Assembly: GCA_951799445.1 (NCBI GenBank)
Contig: OX637295.1
Span: 23,188,001-23,252,000, forward strand
From: Pseudisothecium myosuroides
Taxonomy: Eukaryota > Streptophyta > Bryopsida > Hypnales > Lembophyllaceae
Reading direction: 5' to 3'
DNA length: 64,000 bases
Shown: positions 1 to 12,449 of the stretch, piece after piece
Layout: each line of letters begins with the position of its first letter
Numbering within the stretch: the first letter of the stretch is position 1
Notes under the pieces: generated by a model
Told to the model about the DNA's origin: nothing
What the model saw: the letters and a program-made list of their open reading frames with translations, nothing else
The model's database searches: none
Made by a program: the position numbers and the translations under genes

Positions 1-359
1 GGATTCAAGGCCATGGGAGGGCCATTCTAGGTCTATTTTCTAAGCTGTGAACTACCACACTGCTGGTCAAAATATTGAATAATAAAAACTATTTAAAATT
101 AATAAAATAATAATAAAATAATAAAAATTTAAAATAAAACTACAAAATAATTAAATATTATTATTTGATGTAGCAAGGTCTTGACCACGTCAGATTTCTT
201 ATGTAGCAAAGTTTTCTATCATTTGTAAATAAAGATTTTTCTTCATTGTAAAAAGAACTAAATTTTTTTATATTTTCACTAAATTTTGTTTTATTTTGCC
301 ATTGTTCCCAACTATTTGGAAACTTGCAGTCTTTTAATGCCTTCAAATCCCTTCTAATG
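1..359. mobile_element. CATTAG-TIR element, left end cut by window
   Basis: The right end (about 339-359) reads, in reverse complement, CATTAGAAGGGATTTGAAGG. It matches the ends of the complete element at 1463-1750. The window's first bases are the inner part of the matching left inverted repeat, so a few terminal bases are missing. The interior has the same plan as the 1463 copy: an A/T-only stretch of about 80 bp, then a segment containing ACGTCAGAT (ATGTCAGAT in the other copy). It has no coding capacity, and the family is named here only by its terminal sequence. Confidence 0.6.
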
Positions 360-379
360 CAAAAAAAATGTATTTCTAT

Positions 380-2232
380 GCTTGGAAAGTATAATAGAAT
401 TATATGACCTAACTTATCCCTCCATACAAAAAAAAGATTCACCTTCAATATCTATATATGGTTAACTCATACAGAGACATGACCTTTTCAAACACATACA
501 GTCATGCCTTATATTGTGCCATGGATGTACTAAACTGCTCAAGAGTATGCAAAGGAAACAAACATAACCCTGAAATCTGAAGTGTTGTAGTAAGCTAAAT
601 TCACAAGCAGAAGAAGTGCACACAACTTGGCACATCAAATAGACAGTGTAGGGCTTGTTAATGGCTTTTAGCTATAACGACAATTTGGTTTGCTAAACCA
701 ACAAGATTTTTACTTTCATCCAAATTTACAAATGAAACTTTTTGGATATGTAAGACATTCTAAGATTTCAATCCTACCCTACAACTATGACAAAATGTTT
801 TTTGACAAGGATTGCTCTAGTAAGTGCAAAAGGAAATCAATATGATATCATGCCTATTTTATTTTTTATAACGCATCTTGTATTCAATCTAAGATAATAG
901 GTAATTATCCTACCATTTGTTGTTATAACTCCATATATTCAATTTATTTATTGTAATTCCATAAATTCAATTTATTTGCTCAATTTTTTAAAAATGTCCT
1001 ATCTTTGGACTCACATGCATTTCTAAGACTAACATCCAATGACCCCCTTGAGGTGTATTCATCTAAAAAATGTTGTTAGGTCCTAAAATTTATTCTAGAT
1101 CACCTTCTATTATTTTTACATCTAATACAATATGTCCATATATCAAGAAGTTTATGTTAATTATAACCTTTTTATGACAACACTAATATCTTGTATTGAG
1201 AATCATATTTTTGTAATTTTTAGGATGGATGTTTTGAAAACATCTTTAGTTAAGTTCTTCATTTTTTTGTAAATTTTTCGTCATATTGAAATCCCTTAGA
1301 TAGTTTCAAATTTCAAAAGCATTTGTAAAAATTTCGAGAATTGTAGGTAAATACATGCATTTGGACAAAAGCATAAAATATTTGTCAATTTTTGTTGCAT
1401 TTGAATCATTTTGGAGGGTAGAACTAGATTATTGGAAATACTTGAACTTTTGGAGAAAATTACATTAGGAGAGATTTGAGGGCTGGGAGGGGCCGTTTCA
1501 GGCTATTCCCGCAGCTGGGAACAGTCAGAATATAAAAATAATTTAAAAATAATTTAAAAAATAAAAAATATTAAAATATTAAAATATTATTTAAAAAAAT
1601 AAAAAATATTAATTTTTTATTTTATTTTAAATATTAAAAAATTAATTTTCTAACGTGGCACTCTCTCGGCCATGTCAGATTACTGCTCCCAGGCTGTTCC
1701 CAGGGCCAGATAACTCGCGGGCTCTTGGAGCCTTCAAATCTCTCCTAATGGTAGAACCCTTTGAGTATTTTATATAGAAAATCTTATTAAGGCATAAGAA
1801 AAAATTTCTTTATGAAGTTATGCAAAAAACAAGTGGGTGGAAAAATTCAAGAAAATAGATGCTAAGATGTTTAAAGTGATATAATAAAGTTGCAAGTTTA
1901 TGATTTTATATACTAAAGTTTATTTAGTCCAATGTTTGTCTTCTTTAAAGTTGTAAGCTTGAATCTTTAGGACAAATGTTTTGACAAAATTCATCATATA
2001 CTATAATACTATGGTCTATGGAGCCAAGGAAATATCTATTTTACAAGTTAATTCAATTAATGTGTCATTCTAAATGTTTAGTATTTCAATTTCCAATTAA
2101 AAACCATTTTATTGTTTTTTGTTTAATGAATACACAAAAAGAAGGGGGAATGTCTTCTTCATGACTTTGCCTTGAAGACTTGAAGTCATTAAATAAAATA
2201 TTGGCAAGAAATTTTGTTCTAGTAGAATGATG
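380..2232 (+). repeat. Left arm of large inverted repeat
   Basis: This stretch is similar to the reverse complement of about 15140-17275. Matching landmarks include the TTCACCTTCAATATCTAT block (near 438, and inverted near 17220), a block around GACTTTGCCTTGAA (near 2163, inverted near 15190) and a block around GATGCTA.GATGTTTAAA (near 1858, inverted near 16015). The arms are diverged by substitutions and indels. This arm carries a 288-bp element (1463-1750) that the other lacks, and the other carries about 500 bp extra. No gene is recognised; the ORFs here are short and not coding-like. Confidence 0.7.
1463..1750. mobile_element. CATTAG-TIR miniature element, complete
   Basis: It begins CATTAGGAGAGATTTGAGGG and ends with the inverted counterpart CCTTCAAATCTCTCCTAATG, giving terminal inverted repeats of about 20 bp. 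The interior has an AT-only core. The sister arm of the large inverted repeat (near 16130) reads straight through AATTA-GTAG, so this is a true insertion. The flanks show no obvious target duplication, which is unusual for an inverted-repeat element. It is non-coding and non-autonomous. Confidence 0.75.
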
Positions 2233-3498
2233 TACACAGCGGGCTCTTTTGAAATTCCTTGCGACTGGTTTGGAGATTTTATAGTTTTTCCTTGCAAGTT
2301 TTTCCTAGATTCTACGTTTCCAATGTTCTAATGTCATCATGGAGGGATCTTCAAAGAAATTCTAGGCAAAAGGAAATTGTGGTTTTCCTTGCAGGGATTT
2401 TTATAAATTCCCTCCAAATCCCCTGTGTGCAATCCAAATTGGTAGACTTTGCAGTACATTGATACATCTTACATTTTAATGTTGTTTCCACCTAATATTT
2501 GGTAGATTTTAGAAGATGCAATTGTCCCATATTGATTGTCAAGGGTACCGTGAAGTTGGACACATAAGACTTGTAAGTTGTCAATCTCCAAGTCAATATA
2601 TTCCATTCATAAATCTATCATTCTTAGAGTTTGTACATTTCGAAAATCTAAGAAATTTCACAATATATGAAATTGTAAAATGTTTAAACAAATGAAATCT
2701 ACATATTACTAAGATTTTGAACTCCTGAAATCTAGAGAACGGTCTAGACTAAAAACTCTGAAATGTACAAATCAATAAGATTGAAAATTCAAAATCTACA
2801 TATCTTTCAGATTTCAGCTTCCAAAATCTACAAATTGTATTAATTATGCAAACTAAAATCTACATTAAAGTTAGATATTAGAGGCATAAATCTAATTCTA
2901 GAATATTAAATTTCATAAATTGAGTTGATTTGGAGGTGGGGACATCTTCAAATAACACTGAAAAATGCATAGATTTCCCCTTTAATTTTCCTTGTCTCAC
3001 ATTTCCCTATGATGACCACATTCCTTGTAAACAACAATTTTATAACCTTTCTATGTCTCTTTAGAAGAAATTTTCAAGACAATTTTTGCAGAGGATTTAA
3101 AAAACGTTCCTGTGGTAATATAAAGCAATTACTATGTCTTACACTAATTGAATTAACTTGTAAATTTTTTTAAACTAATAACTTATTTTCATTGATATGT
3201 AATGTGAGATTTTAATATATTTTATTATAACATAAATATCTTAGTTTCTATAAATTAACCTCTAAAGGATTGTTTGTCCCCTTAAGAGACAATTTGGATT
3301 TGGGTAGGTTCCTGCTATCTCAATTCAATTGTAATGAATGTTTTTGAAACTTTTTGAGGATGTGTGATTTTTGCAAGAGCTTTGTGGATATATCATTTTT
3401 TATTCAATTGATGCCAGGGAGCAAAAGTTATGGCATAGTAAGCCAAAAATAGATATCAGTGGACAACACAAAAAATTACAAAAATTCAAAATAATTAA
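2233..3498. other. AT-rich spacer, no feature seen
   Basis: I see no coding-like ORF, tandem array or element end here. Around 2640-2880 the phrase 'AAATCTACA' recurs loosely in both orientations, which looks like decayed repeat sequence. Confidence 0.4.
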
Positions 3499-3812
3499 TA
3501 TGAGGTCCCTATGTAAGGAGAGACTAGAGGATTAATAGATTTAGATTGAGAATCAAGTTCACTGTAATATATACTAGCTACATTCAATTTGAATTTGATG
3601 AGTAGAAGCTAAATCCTTATTGACCAAACAATTCAAGATTCTTGAATGTCAAAGCACCTTAGAATGATGTAATTTATACAAGCAATTTGGACAAGCACAC
3701 AAGGGAATTAGAAGACTTTTCATTAGAAGAAATCTGAACCCTTTAGAGGGATGTTAGGGTTTCAGCGGATGTGCAATTACAGCAAAAAAAAAAGTATTTT
3801 TTTTGAATTTAT

Positions 3813-4572
3813 GGGTGATTGCAAGAAACACTTGTCCTATTTCTTGTCCCCTTGCCCTCGGAAATTGGCATTTTGCTCATAATTTTTGCATTGTTTGTTC
3901 ATTTGGCATGAAATTTGGAATGAAGGTAGATGCTATAGTTGCAGACATAGTGTAAGTTTTTCAAAAATTTTAAAATTAGTTTACTATTTTTAACCTGCCC
4001 CCAATTGGGTGTCTACCTTGGCCATTTTGGGGGGTTTTAGTCCTATTTTTGACCCAAAAATGCAAATTTGAAGCCACAAATAGGACATGTTGGAGGTTTA
4101 CTAACATTACAAGGGCTAACGATGAGTTTTTATGAAAATAGCAACATTTCGGTTCAAAGTGACCTTCCTTTGCGCGAAAGCTACGAAGAGGGAAAAATTT
4201 TCCTTCATGAATTTTTTGGTGCAATGCGAGCATACGTAGTCTTCTCTAGCAAAATGGCTTTTTTTATGGAATTTTTTTGAATTTTTTTTGAATTACTAAA
4301 AATGAAAAACTCCACAGACCTCTTTTCTGCTATTTTCTGCTATTTTCTACTCCCAGTGGCTTTTGTAGTACTTCACAGTACTCTGTAGTACCGCATAGTA
4401 CAACATAGTACTATATCAACGGTTCAAATCTGCAGGCGTCTTCAATCAACGGTTCAGATTTGTTGAGGCGCTTCTAATACGTAGTATTGGTAATACTGCA
4501 TAGTACTGCCAGTCCTATGGCTAAAAAACGCAGTTTTGACGGAAAAACGTGTAGTGTTTTGTGCAACTACCC
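3813..4572. mobile_element. GGTGATTGCAAG-TIR element, nested
   Basis: The left end is GGGTGATTGCAAGAAACACT. The right end in reverse complement is GGGTAGTTGCACAAAACACT. Related ends occur at 17473, 24783, 25447, 29340, 58843, 59583, 60202 and 60920, always spaced about 0.66-0.76 kb in complete copies. It has no transposase-like ORF. It lies within the CATTAG element at 3721-4751 and is therefore the younger insertion. Confidence 0.65.
4334..4520. repeat. AGTAC-rich tract with 30-bp direct repeat
   Basis: The pentamer AGTAC (as TAGTAC or CAGTAC) recurs many times over about 190 bp. Inside it, a 30-bp unit beginning ATCAACGGTTC is repeated in tandem (4415 and 4445). This is an internal tandem tract of the nested element. 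Confidence 0.6.
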
Positions 4573-5434
4573 TTATTTATTTTTAATAAAAAATAATAAA
4601 AAATAATTTTTTAATCGAAATTCCGACGGGGCACACCGGTTTACTGTTCACTTTATAGATTCTCTAACGGCCTTTTTGGGCTGATATTTTTCCTAAATGC
4701 ACATTTTCATGCATCCTAACAGCCCTAACATGGCCTGAAATTTTTCTAATGTTCATCTTGGCAATAAATTAAACGATGATTTATACTTAAGCATGTGGTA
4801 AAGGTTCAATGACCTGGTAAACTCCATTTCATTTCTTCCATAGTAAACTCTTCTAACTCCTTTGTAGCAAATACTGTTGCAGCCCTTTTGCCAAGTTGTC
4901 ATGGATTAGATAATGAGGCTCAACCTACAATTTTCATATTACAGAACATAACTTCAAAGATTGGATCTTGTTCAATCATACATGCATACTTAATCAAGGA
5001 AGGAAAGAAGAGCACCGTTATGCTAAAGCTACCCTGTGTTATTTAAAAAAATATGATTCTCTTATTTGATGAGCATTAGAAAAATATGATTCTCTTATTT
5101 GATGAACATTAGAAGGAAAGTGGGGCAAAAAATGAAACCACCTAATATTTAGGGGTGTCAATTAGGTATTTAACTACACCTAGATTGTTGTTTAGTTAAC
5201 AATAAAGAACCTAAAAAAATAGGTAGTGCCATTTATAAAGTGATTGTCATATGCACATTAATGACCCAATTAAAGTTAAGGACTAGGTAATGTGAAAGTA
5301 AAGCCCTATTCATTAGAAAAAGAATGAGGCCAGAAAAGGGTCGCCAAACTCTGGACAAGTACAATTAAAAAATTAAAAAATAATAGTATTTTATTAAAAA
5401 TAGAGTTGCAATATGATATGGTTGGAGTGTTGGA

Positions 5435-5605
5435 CTAGGAAATTTCGTTACAATGGCGGTATTTTGTGTGCCATTTTGACTGTGTGCCATTTTGACGGGG
5501 TGCCATTTTGACCATCTAGGACAAGTATGGATTTCAGACCAAGGTGGTTTGAACTCAAGAAGTGCCAAAGTTCCGGAATGGCGCCATTCTAATGAAATTC
5601 GCCAT
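5435..5605. mobile_element. TGGCGRTATTCC-TIR miniature element (A only)
   Basis: Ends are AAATTTCGTTACAATGGCGG on the left and, reverse-complemented, ATGGCGAATTTCATTAGAAT on the right. Copy B (about 52080-52100) reads GGATTAC-TGGAGTAAG across the position, so it is an empty site. The interior has three tandem units of TGTGCCATTTTGAC near 5466-5515. It is non-coding and belongs with the elements at 7049, 7571, 51529, 53133 and 53644. Confidence 0.7.
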
Positions 5606-7048
5606 TGGAGTAAGATTGGTAGAGGATTCTAGATTTTCTTAGCTTGTACTTTAACTACTTTTAGGAAGGAGTATGAATATTATAAAACTTCAAATAATTG
5701 TAATAGAGATACCTAGAATTGATCCTAGATTTTCATGTTATGAGAGTTTACATCTTAGGCAAGAATCTAGAATTCTAGATGGGATGTGTTCTTTGAGGGT
5801 TTTAGAAACACTCACTACAGGAGTACATGGTTGAAATTAGGTGTACTTATCTTATTTGGACGCATTCCTGATGAAAATTCTAACCAGGCTAATCACCAAC
5901 AAAGTGAACACAGCATAATGTCAATGCAGGGGAGTTTTGCCATTGTGGCTTGTTTCGATTGGTTAAAGAGAGGCAGATTAAGACTGATAACGTTCAGTGC
6001 GGACCTTGTGCAAATTTCTAGCAAGGTTGGTATAAAGCTGAAATTTCATTGATTTGGGAGTGAGAGAAATCTTAAAGAAATCTCTGTTACTACCAACCAG
6101 TATTAACTTAGTGAGTGCGGATTCACCTAACATAATCTAAATGTAGGAGACTTCCACCTTTGTGGCATGTTTTGATTGGTTAGGCAATCAAAGAAGTCAA
6201 ACGGCTCAACTCTCCTACATTGACATTATGTCCGGTAATTGCAAAGTAGGCCAAGTCATCAAAAATAATCGCAGGTTAGTACCAACCTCGCCACCCGTGG
6301 CTCAATAGGTCCTAACCTGTGATTATTTCTGATAACTTGACCTGCTTTGCAATTACCTAGTTCATAATGTGCTACAGACATTTCAGGCAGTTGCAGAGTC
6401 TGGAGATGCACAGCTAGAACTCTGGAATCTGTTTTCACATAAATCCAATCTTAGAAACGTTTCTTCAGTTGACTCAATCGATCAGGCTAGAAATGGATCT
6501 TGTGTGGCATGCAGGAGCTCAAGTCTGAAACTCTGCATCTCAAACTGGTAGTATGGTTTGCCTCCAACGGTCTCCTTTAATCCGTTATACATTCAATTAT
6601 TCATCCAAAACCTCACTGTCACATCTTGAAAGTTTCCAAGATTAGAAGTTCAGCAGACGGACGTTATACACTTGATACACCCAATTCAATGGACACAATA
6701 TTGCACGTACTAGCCATTGATCAGTCACTACATATTGTACAATGCATTTGTAACAGATCAGAAACTCCATGTGTAACGATATTCTAATTATGGCTTAAAC
6801 TCCTTTCAAAATAATTCTCTCGAAGAAAGGCGACGTGTTCGATCTCCACTAGTCTCCAGGTGCAAAACAGGTACACAGTACTATACACCATTTTAGATGC
6901 AATTCTTTTTTTTCAAGGACAAAGACAAACACTGCAACTGTTGAGTACATACACTTAACAGTCTTAACCCATATAATGCAAATATATAAGCGCTCAAATA
7001 CAGATAATACCACTTCCAGCGTCCAAGGTAACTGACCGTGTCAATTGA

Positions 7049-7237
7049 AACGTCAATTTCGTCAAATTGGCGATATTCCACAAACCAAAAACACATCCTC
7101 TCAAAGGTGTAATTCTCAAAGTTGTAACTCTGAAAGGTGTAATTTCAGACCAAAAACTAGGATTGATATAGATTTTGGTTTCAGGCCTGAACCGCTCCAA
7201 AGTAATGGAATATCGCCTATTTAACAAAATTGACGTT
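7049..7237. mobile_element. TGGCGRTATTCC-TIR miniature element (shared, 1)
   Basis: It has 31-bp terminal inverted repeats with about three mismatches: AACGTCAATTTCGTCAAATT... on the left and GGAATATCGCC...GACGTT on the right. It is also present in copy B at 53133-53307, so it predates the duplication. The interior is non-coding. Confidence 0.7.
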
Positions 7238-7570
7238 GAATCTAAATTCGGTGTACTGTCCTTAGAAGTTAGAACTGATTTTGACTGCTCCAGGCGACAC
7301 ACTAACCCATTTTCCGACGCAATGCACGCCGCAGACATTTCAGAGCCAGAAGATTCACCACTTGAACGCTGGAATCTATGTTTTAAACATGAAATCCAAT
7401 TACAGAAATTAACTTACATTTCTCGGCGCTAGCAGGCTAGAAAATGGAGCTTCTGCAGGAGCTCACGTCTGAATCTCAATTCGAACTGGTAATATGGTTT
7501 GGCCCCGACGTTCTCCGTTCTCCATTCAATTGCTCTTCTAAAACCTGTCGCACCTAGAAAATTTCTAAGA

Positions 7571-7752
7571 AATGTCAATTTCAATAAACTGGCGATATTA
7601 GCACAGCCAAATAGTGTGGCATACATCTTCACAAAGGTCTAAGTTCAGGCCACAAACTAGAGATTTTTGTTTCACGCCGAGCGTCCCGAACCGCGCCAAA
7701 CCGCGCCAAAGTAATGGAATATATCGCCAATTTAATTTAACGAACTTGACTT
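7571..7752. mobile_element. TGGCGRTATTCC-TIR miniature element (shared, 2)
   Basis: Its terminal repeats are the same type but more decayed (AATGTCAATTTC..., GGCGATATT; right end ATATCGCCAATTTAA...). The counterpart in copy B is 53644-53822. Copy A has a short internal doubling of ACCGCGCCAA (near 7690) that is single in B. A further worn pair of ends may lie at about 8757 and 8908 (B: about 54837 and 54988). Confidence 0.6.
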
Positions 7753-10211
7753 CAAGATTAGAAGTTCAGCAGACAGACGTGAATTATGCACTTATATCCA
7801 ATTCAATGTACACATTGCACGAAATAGCCACTGATCAATTTCTACATACTGTACAACGCCCTTTGTAATAGATCTGGGCGGATTTCCAAGAGAAACGATA
7901 TTCTAAAAATCTGCCTAGCAATGGAATAAGTTCGGTCAGACGACTCCGATTTCTCATCTGATATGTGGCGTAAATGCACTTCACCTCAAGAGAGAGGTGA
8001 CATGTACTGAGTACTGCTCACCACTAGCAAGTCTCCAGGTGCGAAAATATAAAATAGTTCTTGAACCGTCCACAGTACTCTGCACCATTTTTGATTCAAG
8101 TAGTTTTTTTCCAGAACAAACACTGCAATTGGTGAGCATATATGCTTAACCCATTCAAGTAACTGTTCAAATGCAAACATTCAATGCCACCTCCAGTGTT
8201 CTAGGTAATCGTGCCACTAGCTAGCCAGGTGTGCTTGCCTTAGAACTTGTTTGGGCGCTACTGCCGGCATACTCACCCATTCACCAAAGCAATGCCCCTC
8301 AAGACATTTGAGCAGATGCAGAGCCAGAAGATCCTCCGTTAGAACGCTGGAATCTATGTTTAAACAAAAAATCCAATTACAGAAACATTTCTCGGCACAA
8401 GCAGGTTAGAAAGTGAATCTTCTGTGGGCGATAGGCTAGGTAAGTCAAGCTTGTAAAACGTCGGTTATGTTCTCCACTTGTCTCTAGGGTCAGAGCAGAA
8501 GTCGTTCTTGAAATAAAGATCAATATTATAGACAAAATTCTAGTTAGTCCTCTACCTCATTTCAGTTTCAAATCTTTTCAAGCACAAAAAGTGCTCTTGT
8601 TGAGTATGCTGACCCTAAGTATCTTAAATAACTTTTCAAAGTCCAGTGTTGAAGGCAACCCTGTGACCATTTCTTTATTTGATTAGTCATAAAAGGATTA
8701 AAACCCATAAATCCATAGCATTTCAACCTCCTGTTCCTAAGCCCTTCGTTCAACCAAATCGTGAATTTCACTAAATTTGTTTAGGCGCAAAAACTTGTGA
8801 CAACTATCCAAAGCTTTGAAAGTTTGGACAAGGATTTTCGTCACAGACTTCGCGTACAGAAAATTGTCAGAGTAATGGAATGACTCCAATTTAACGAAAT
8901 TGGCGTTCCAAGATCTACTAATCTGGACTTTCATGATGGAGTACAATTATGTCTGATAATTAATGCTCTCAATCCTAGCAGTAACTATTCCATATACGTA
9001 TCCAGTACCACTTTCTTGTCAGTCATCTCCTTACCATGTTCGACTTCGACCATATCTTGGTTAATAAAAATTGCGTGATATATTTCAAGTCCTCAACAAA
9101 CAAACCACAGGTCACAGGGGCATTGCAAAGGGCTCAACTTGCCGCCAAGGGGCTATTTGATAAACCTAGTGCGTGACTTGATAATTCAATAGAACCAGGC
9201 AACCAGCAGAATACATAATTAATATCTCAAGCCCGAATTGAACAATCAAGATCTTGGAAGTTCTGCTCAATCGAGCTTCTGAAACACACCTTCCCGCCCA
9301 GAGTTAGTGTCGATTGCATCTGCAGGGGATATTATACATAATTCTCATTTAGAGCAACCTGCCGACAGAGAAAGACTAGTAACTAGCTAGCCGACTTGAA
9401 TTAAAACCTACACACTAGCAGAAGTTAGTATAGGACATATATCGAATATAGTATTTACCGATGGATCTTTTCAACAAAGAGAATACTTACAAGTTCAATT
9501 TCTTTATGTTTAAGTCATCCAGGATTTCAGAGCACCAAGCTTTAAGTTTGATTGTGACATTGAACTGCTAGCTCAGTGCACTAAGTTCATTAAACGTGCC
9601 AGTTTCGTTGAATCGGCAAATTAATTTTCCAGTACTTTGGCACTTTTTCAGGATGCACAACCTGTTCAGTGAACCCCAAATCTATATCAGTTGAATTTAT
9701 TAGAGCTCCGTGCACATGAATGTCACAATCATTGGCAAACAAAATTGATCCAATTTAACTAAACGTACTGCCGAGAAAAGCTCGAACCAAGGATTGGTGC
9801 TTGCCTGCCCAGACTGGCATGGTGTAGATTTGAGTTTCCAAACGCTTGCTTAGAAAAGTCTCTATCAGTGTCATAAATTCCTGTCATTTCTGTAAAGATT
9901 GATGTTAAATATTATATTTGAATCCGGATTGGGATTGTTATCGAAATTACTAACCTCTCAAAGATAATGTAGTAAATAGTCATAATCACAAGAGCAATCT
10001 GGATTCCAAAATTCTAGACCATTTCCAAATTTGATTGGTAACAGTCATTTGAAGTTCAGAAAGAATTGAATTTGTTTACCTGTCAACTTTTGATCATTGT
10101 CAATGAGTGCGTAGTTGTGAAGTGTCTTATTTTTCTTGCAAACAAAACTTGTCACAATGTAGGACAATTACATAAGGTTAGATTTCACAAATGGTAATTC
10201 AAAAAATATAA

Positions 10212-10620
10212 GAGTGTATTTTTCATGAGTTGTCTGATAAAACAAAATGATCCTACATAATCACTGTTTTCATTCTACTTCATAATGTGTTTAAATTATT
10301 AAATATATTCATTTAAAAATACATACATAATAAATTGTCAAATTAAAATATCACAAGTAATATTATAAACATGCAAACGACAAAACATGTAATACAATTG
10401 TAATTTCACCTATCCAATCACTTGAACTACAAAAACTATGAGATTTGATGAATTATCACGCATGCATGCATTTCATTATAATATTTTATCTATAAATTTT
10501 AAGAAATTTTACATGTTTCAATAACATAACAAACACTATCAAGTAAAATGAGAAACAGTGACTGTGCAGACAATATTGATCATTTTACTTTATCAGACAA
10601 CTCAAGAGAAATACACACTC
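10212..10620. mobile_element. Long-TIR miniature element (copy A)
   Basis: The ends form an inverted repeat of about 75 bp containing GAGTGTATTT, GAGTTGTCTGATAAAA, GATCAT and CAGTGA blocks. The right end is the inverted form ending AAATACACACTC. The interior is AT-rich and non-coding. Copy B has the same element at 55794-56197, so insertion preceded the duplication. Confidence 0.75.
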
Positions 10621-12449
10621 ATTTTCCCTGAACTTCCTTTCATGGACTCAAACCTTGCTGTAGTTTCCCTTCATTTGCAACAAACTGTGCATGCAAGAAC
10701 CGAATGAACAGCACTCCCTGAACTTTGATCGATTTCACAAGAATCGCCGCCTGCACCACGCACAGTACTTCTCCGATCAATACAAATGCTTCAATCTTCA
10801 TGTAGCACGCGCAACATATCAGGACAGCGCAGTGCAGAATCTAATCTCAAACTGGGAGTCAGCTTGTACGTACCTTACGCCGCGCTAGCTGGCAATTGCA
10901 TCGATCTTGAAAAAGTTCGGCGCTAAGACCGATCGATCAGTGCACCGATTTATTGATCACTACTGCCAACAATTAATCGACCCCACCGGAACTGCACTGA
11001 TCACTCTAAACCGGCCACGAATTCGAGAGTTGCGTACTGCAATAGCTAGAACGATACATGCGACGATCATAAGTTTATGGAGAAGATCGAACTTACGGAT
11101 CTGACTCTGACTCGCTGTTTCCAGTGATCGACGAGGGTTTCAGACTGAAGCGAAGGAATGAGTGAACCGCATGTGTTGCAAGCAGCGGGGGTATTTGTAT
11201 TAGAGTTTGATCTGACTGGCTTTCTCGATCAGAGCTTGCTCAAGTGGGTGGACAGTGGTGGCGCTCGTGAACAAGCGGTGGGGAGGTGGTCAAAGGGCCG
11301 GCAGATCTATCTCCGGCCACCCGATCAGGGCGGGGACCTGACCCAAATGCGCTGCTGGTCATTACTTCTGCGGCAGGAAGTTAGGCGGAGCTTTGATGGA
11401 TCTTAGCCGAGGGTTTACCCGCGGATTACAAGGATTAGAACGTGGTGACGTTCTCAGATGGTGTTGAGTTCCCTTTACGGATCGTGGTCCCCAGGCGACG
11501 GCCTCGATCGGAGATTCGACCATGCGACCCTATCCTTGTAGGGTCACGTAAAGCCTTCCCACGCGGGGAGTGTGTCAGACTTTTTCAGTTCTTCTCACTG
11601 GACTATTCGGGAGTCTGGAATGTCTTGGGTGCCTTTAGTGGCTGGACTGCAGTCAGTGATGCCTTTAGTATGGAGTACAATATATTTGTTTTGCATCTAC
11701 AGTACATACTTTCTTTTTTGGGGGGAAACAAATGGAATTCCATTGCAAAGCAACACAGTTACAAAGCAACCAAGCCAGAGGCTGGACAGGAGAGAAAGCA
11801 AGAACGAAAGGAAAAAAACAAATCAACTAACAATGCAGACAGGGGGGCCCTGTCTGTGCCAGCTAATAATATTACCAATCCTGTACGCAATCACAGGAGA
11901 AGTGGTTCAGTTGTCATCAAAATTCTTCCAAATTCGACCCGCATGCTGGGGCCGACGCCTAGATCCATCTACTGTACGTACTATACTGTCTTTAATTAAT
12001 TAATAATCTTCCTTTTGAGTTAAATTAGGGACGGAGTTGGAGTGAATGACTCAATTAAATTCTATGCGAAGGTTTGAGAAAATACTGTGCAGAGAATGTT
12101 TTCCCTCTTGTAATTAAGTTTCAGGACAAAACACTGACGTGACTCTAGCTCAAACGTTTATCAATTATCACTTGGTGTCGGAGAAACTTTATTTTTCCCC
12201 GGGCCTTGGGTCTTGGGAACAAACAAACTTTGTTGAATGCCAGGTACGTGTCCGAATTTGAGACTCCCCGGTGCAGCTCATGCACCGCTTTTCCAAATTC
12301 TCGCTTGTTGCAAGCTGTTTCAGTGTTGACATAGTCGGGGCATTGGATTGTTTGACGCGTGACGCACCCAAATTCAACGAAATGACGTCTGAAAGTACCT
12401 CATCATTTCTGCACGAGTATTGCACGGTACGTTACTCTAGGTTAGTTAA

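Larger units (their letters stand above)
3721..4751. mobile_element. CATTAG-TIR element with a nested element
   Basis: It starts CATTAGAAGAAATCTGAACC and ends, in reverse complement, CATTAGAAAAATTTCAGGCC. A shared GATGTTAGGG/CATGTTAGGG block lies just inside both ends. Copy B (about 50373) is uninterrupted here, which confirms insertion after the duplication. Flanks are T-runs, so a target duplication longer than two bases is not evident. The middle (3813-4572) is occupied by a second element type. Confidence 0.7.
3499..12449 (+). repeat. Segmental duplication, copy A
   Basis: It is collinear and same-strand with 49910-57402 (copy B), at high identity over long stretches, for example 6360-6790 against 52390-52800 and 8220-8980 against 54280-55050. 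Relative to B, copy A carries insertions at 3721-4751 and 5435-5605 and extra segments near 9130-9420, 9705-10020 and 11510-12140. It lacks B's insertions at 50399-51040 and 51529-51838. The 6-12 kb part has higher GC than its surroundings. Its ORFs (longest 11442-11999, 185 codons) resemble no family, and that ORF lies in a part B lacks. I judge it non-coding transposon-like sequence. Confidence 0.85.

Noticed and set aside
11442..11999. 185-codon + ORF as a gene
   Set aside because: Most of it is missing from copy B, a second frame is open over the same bases, and no motif is visible.
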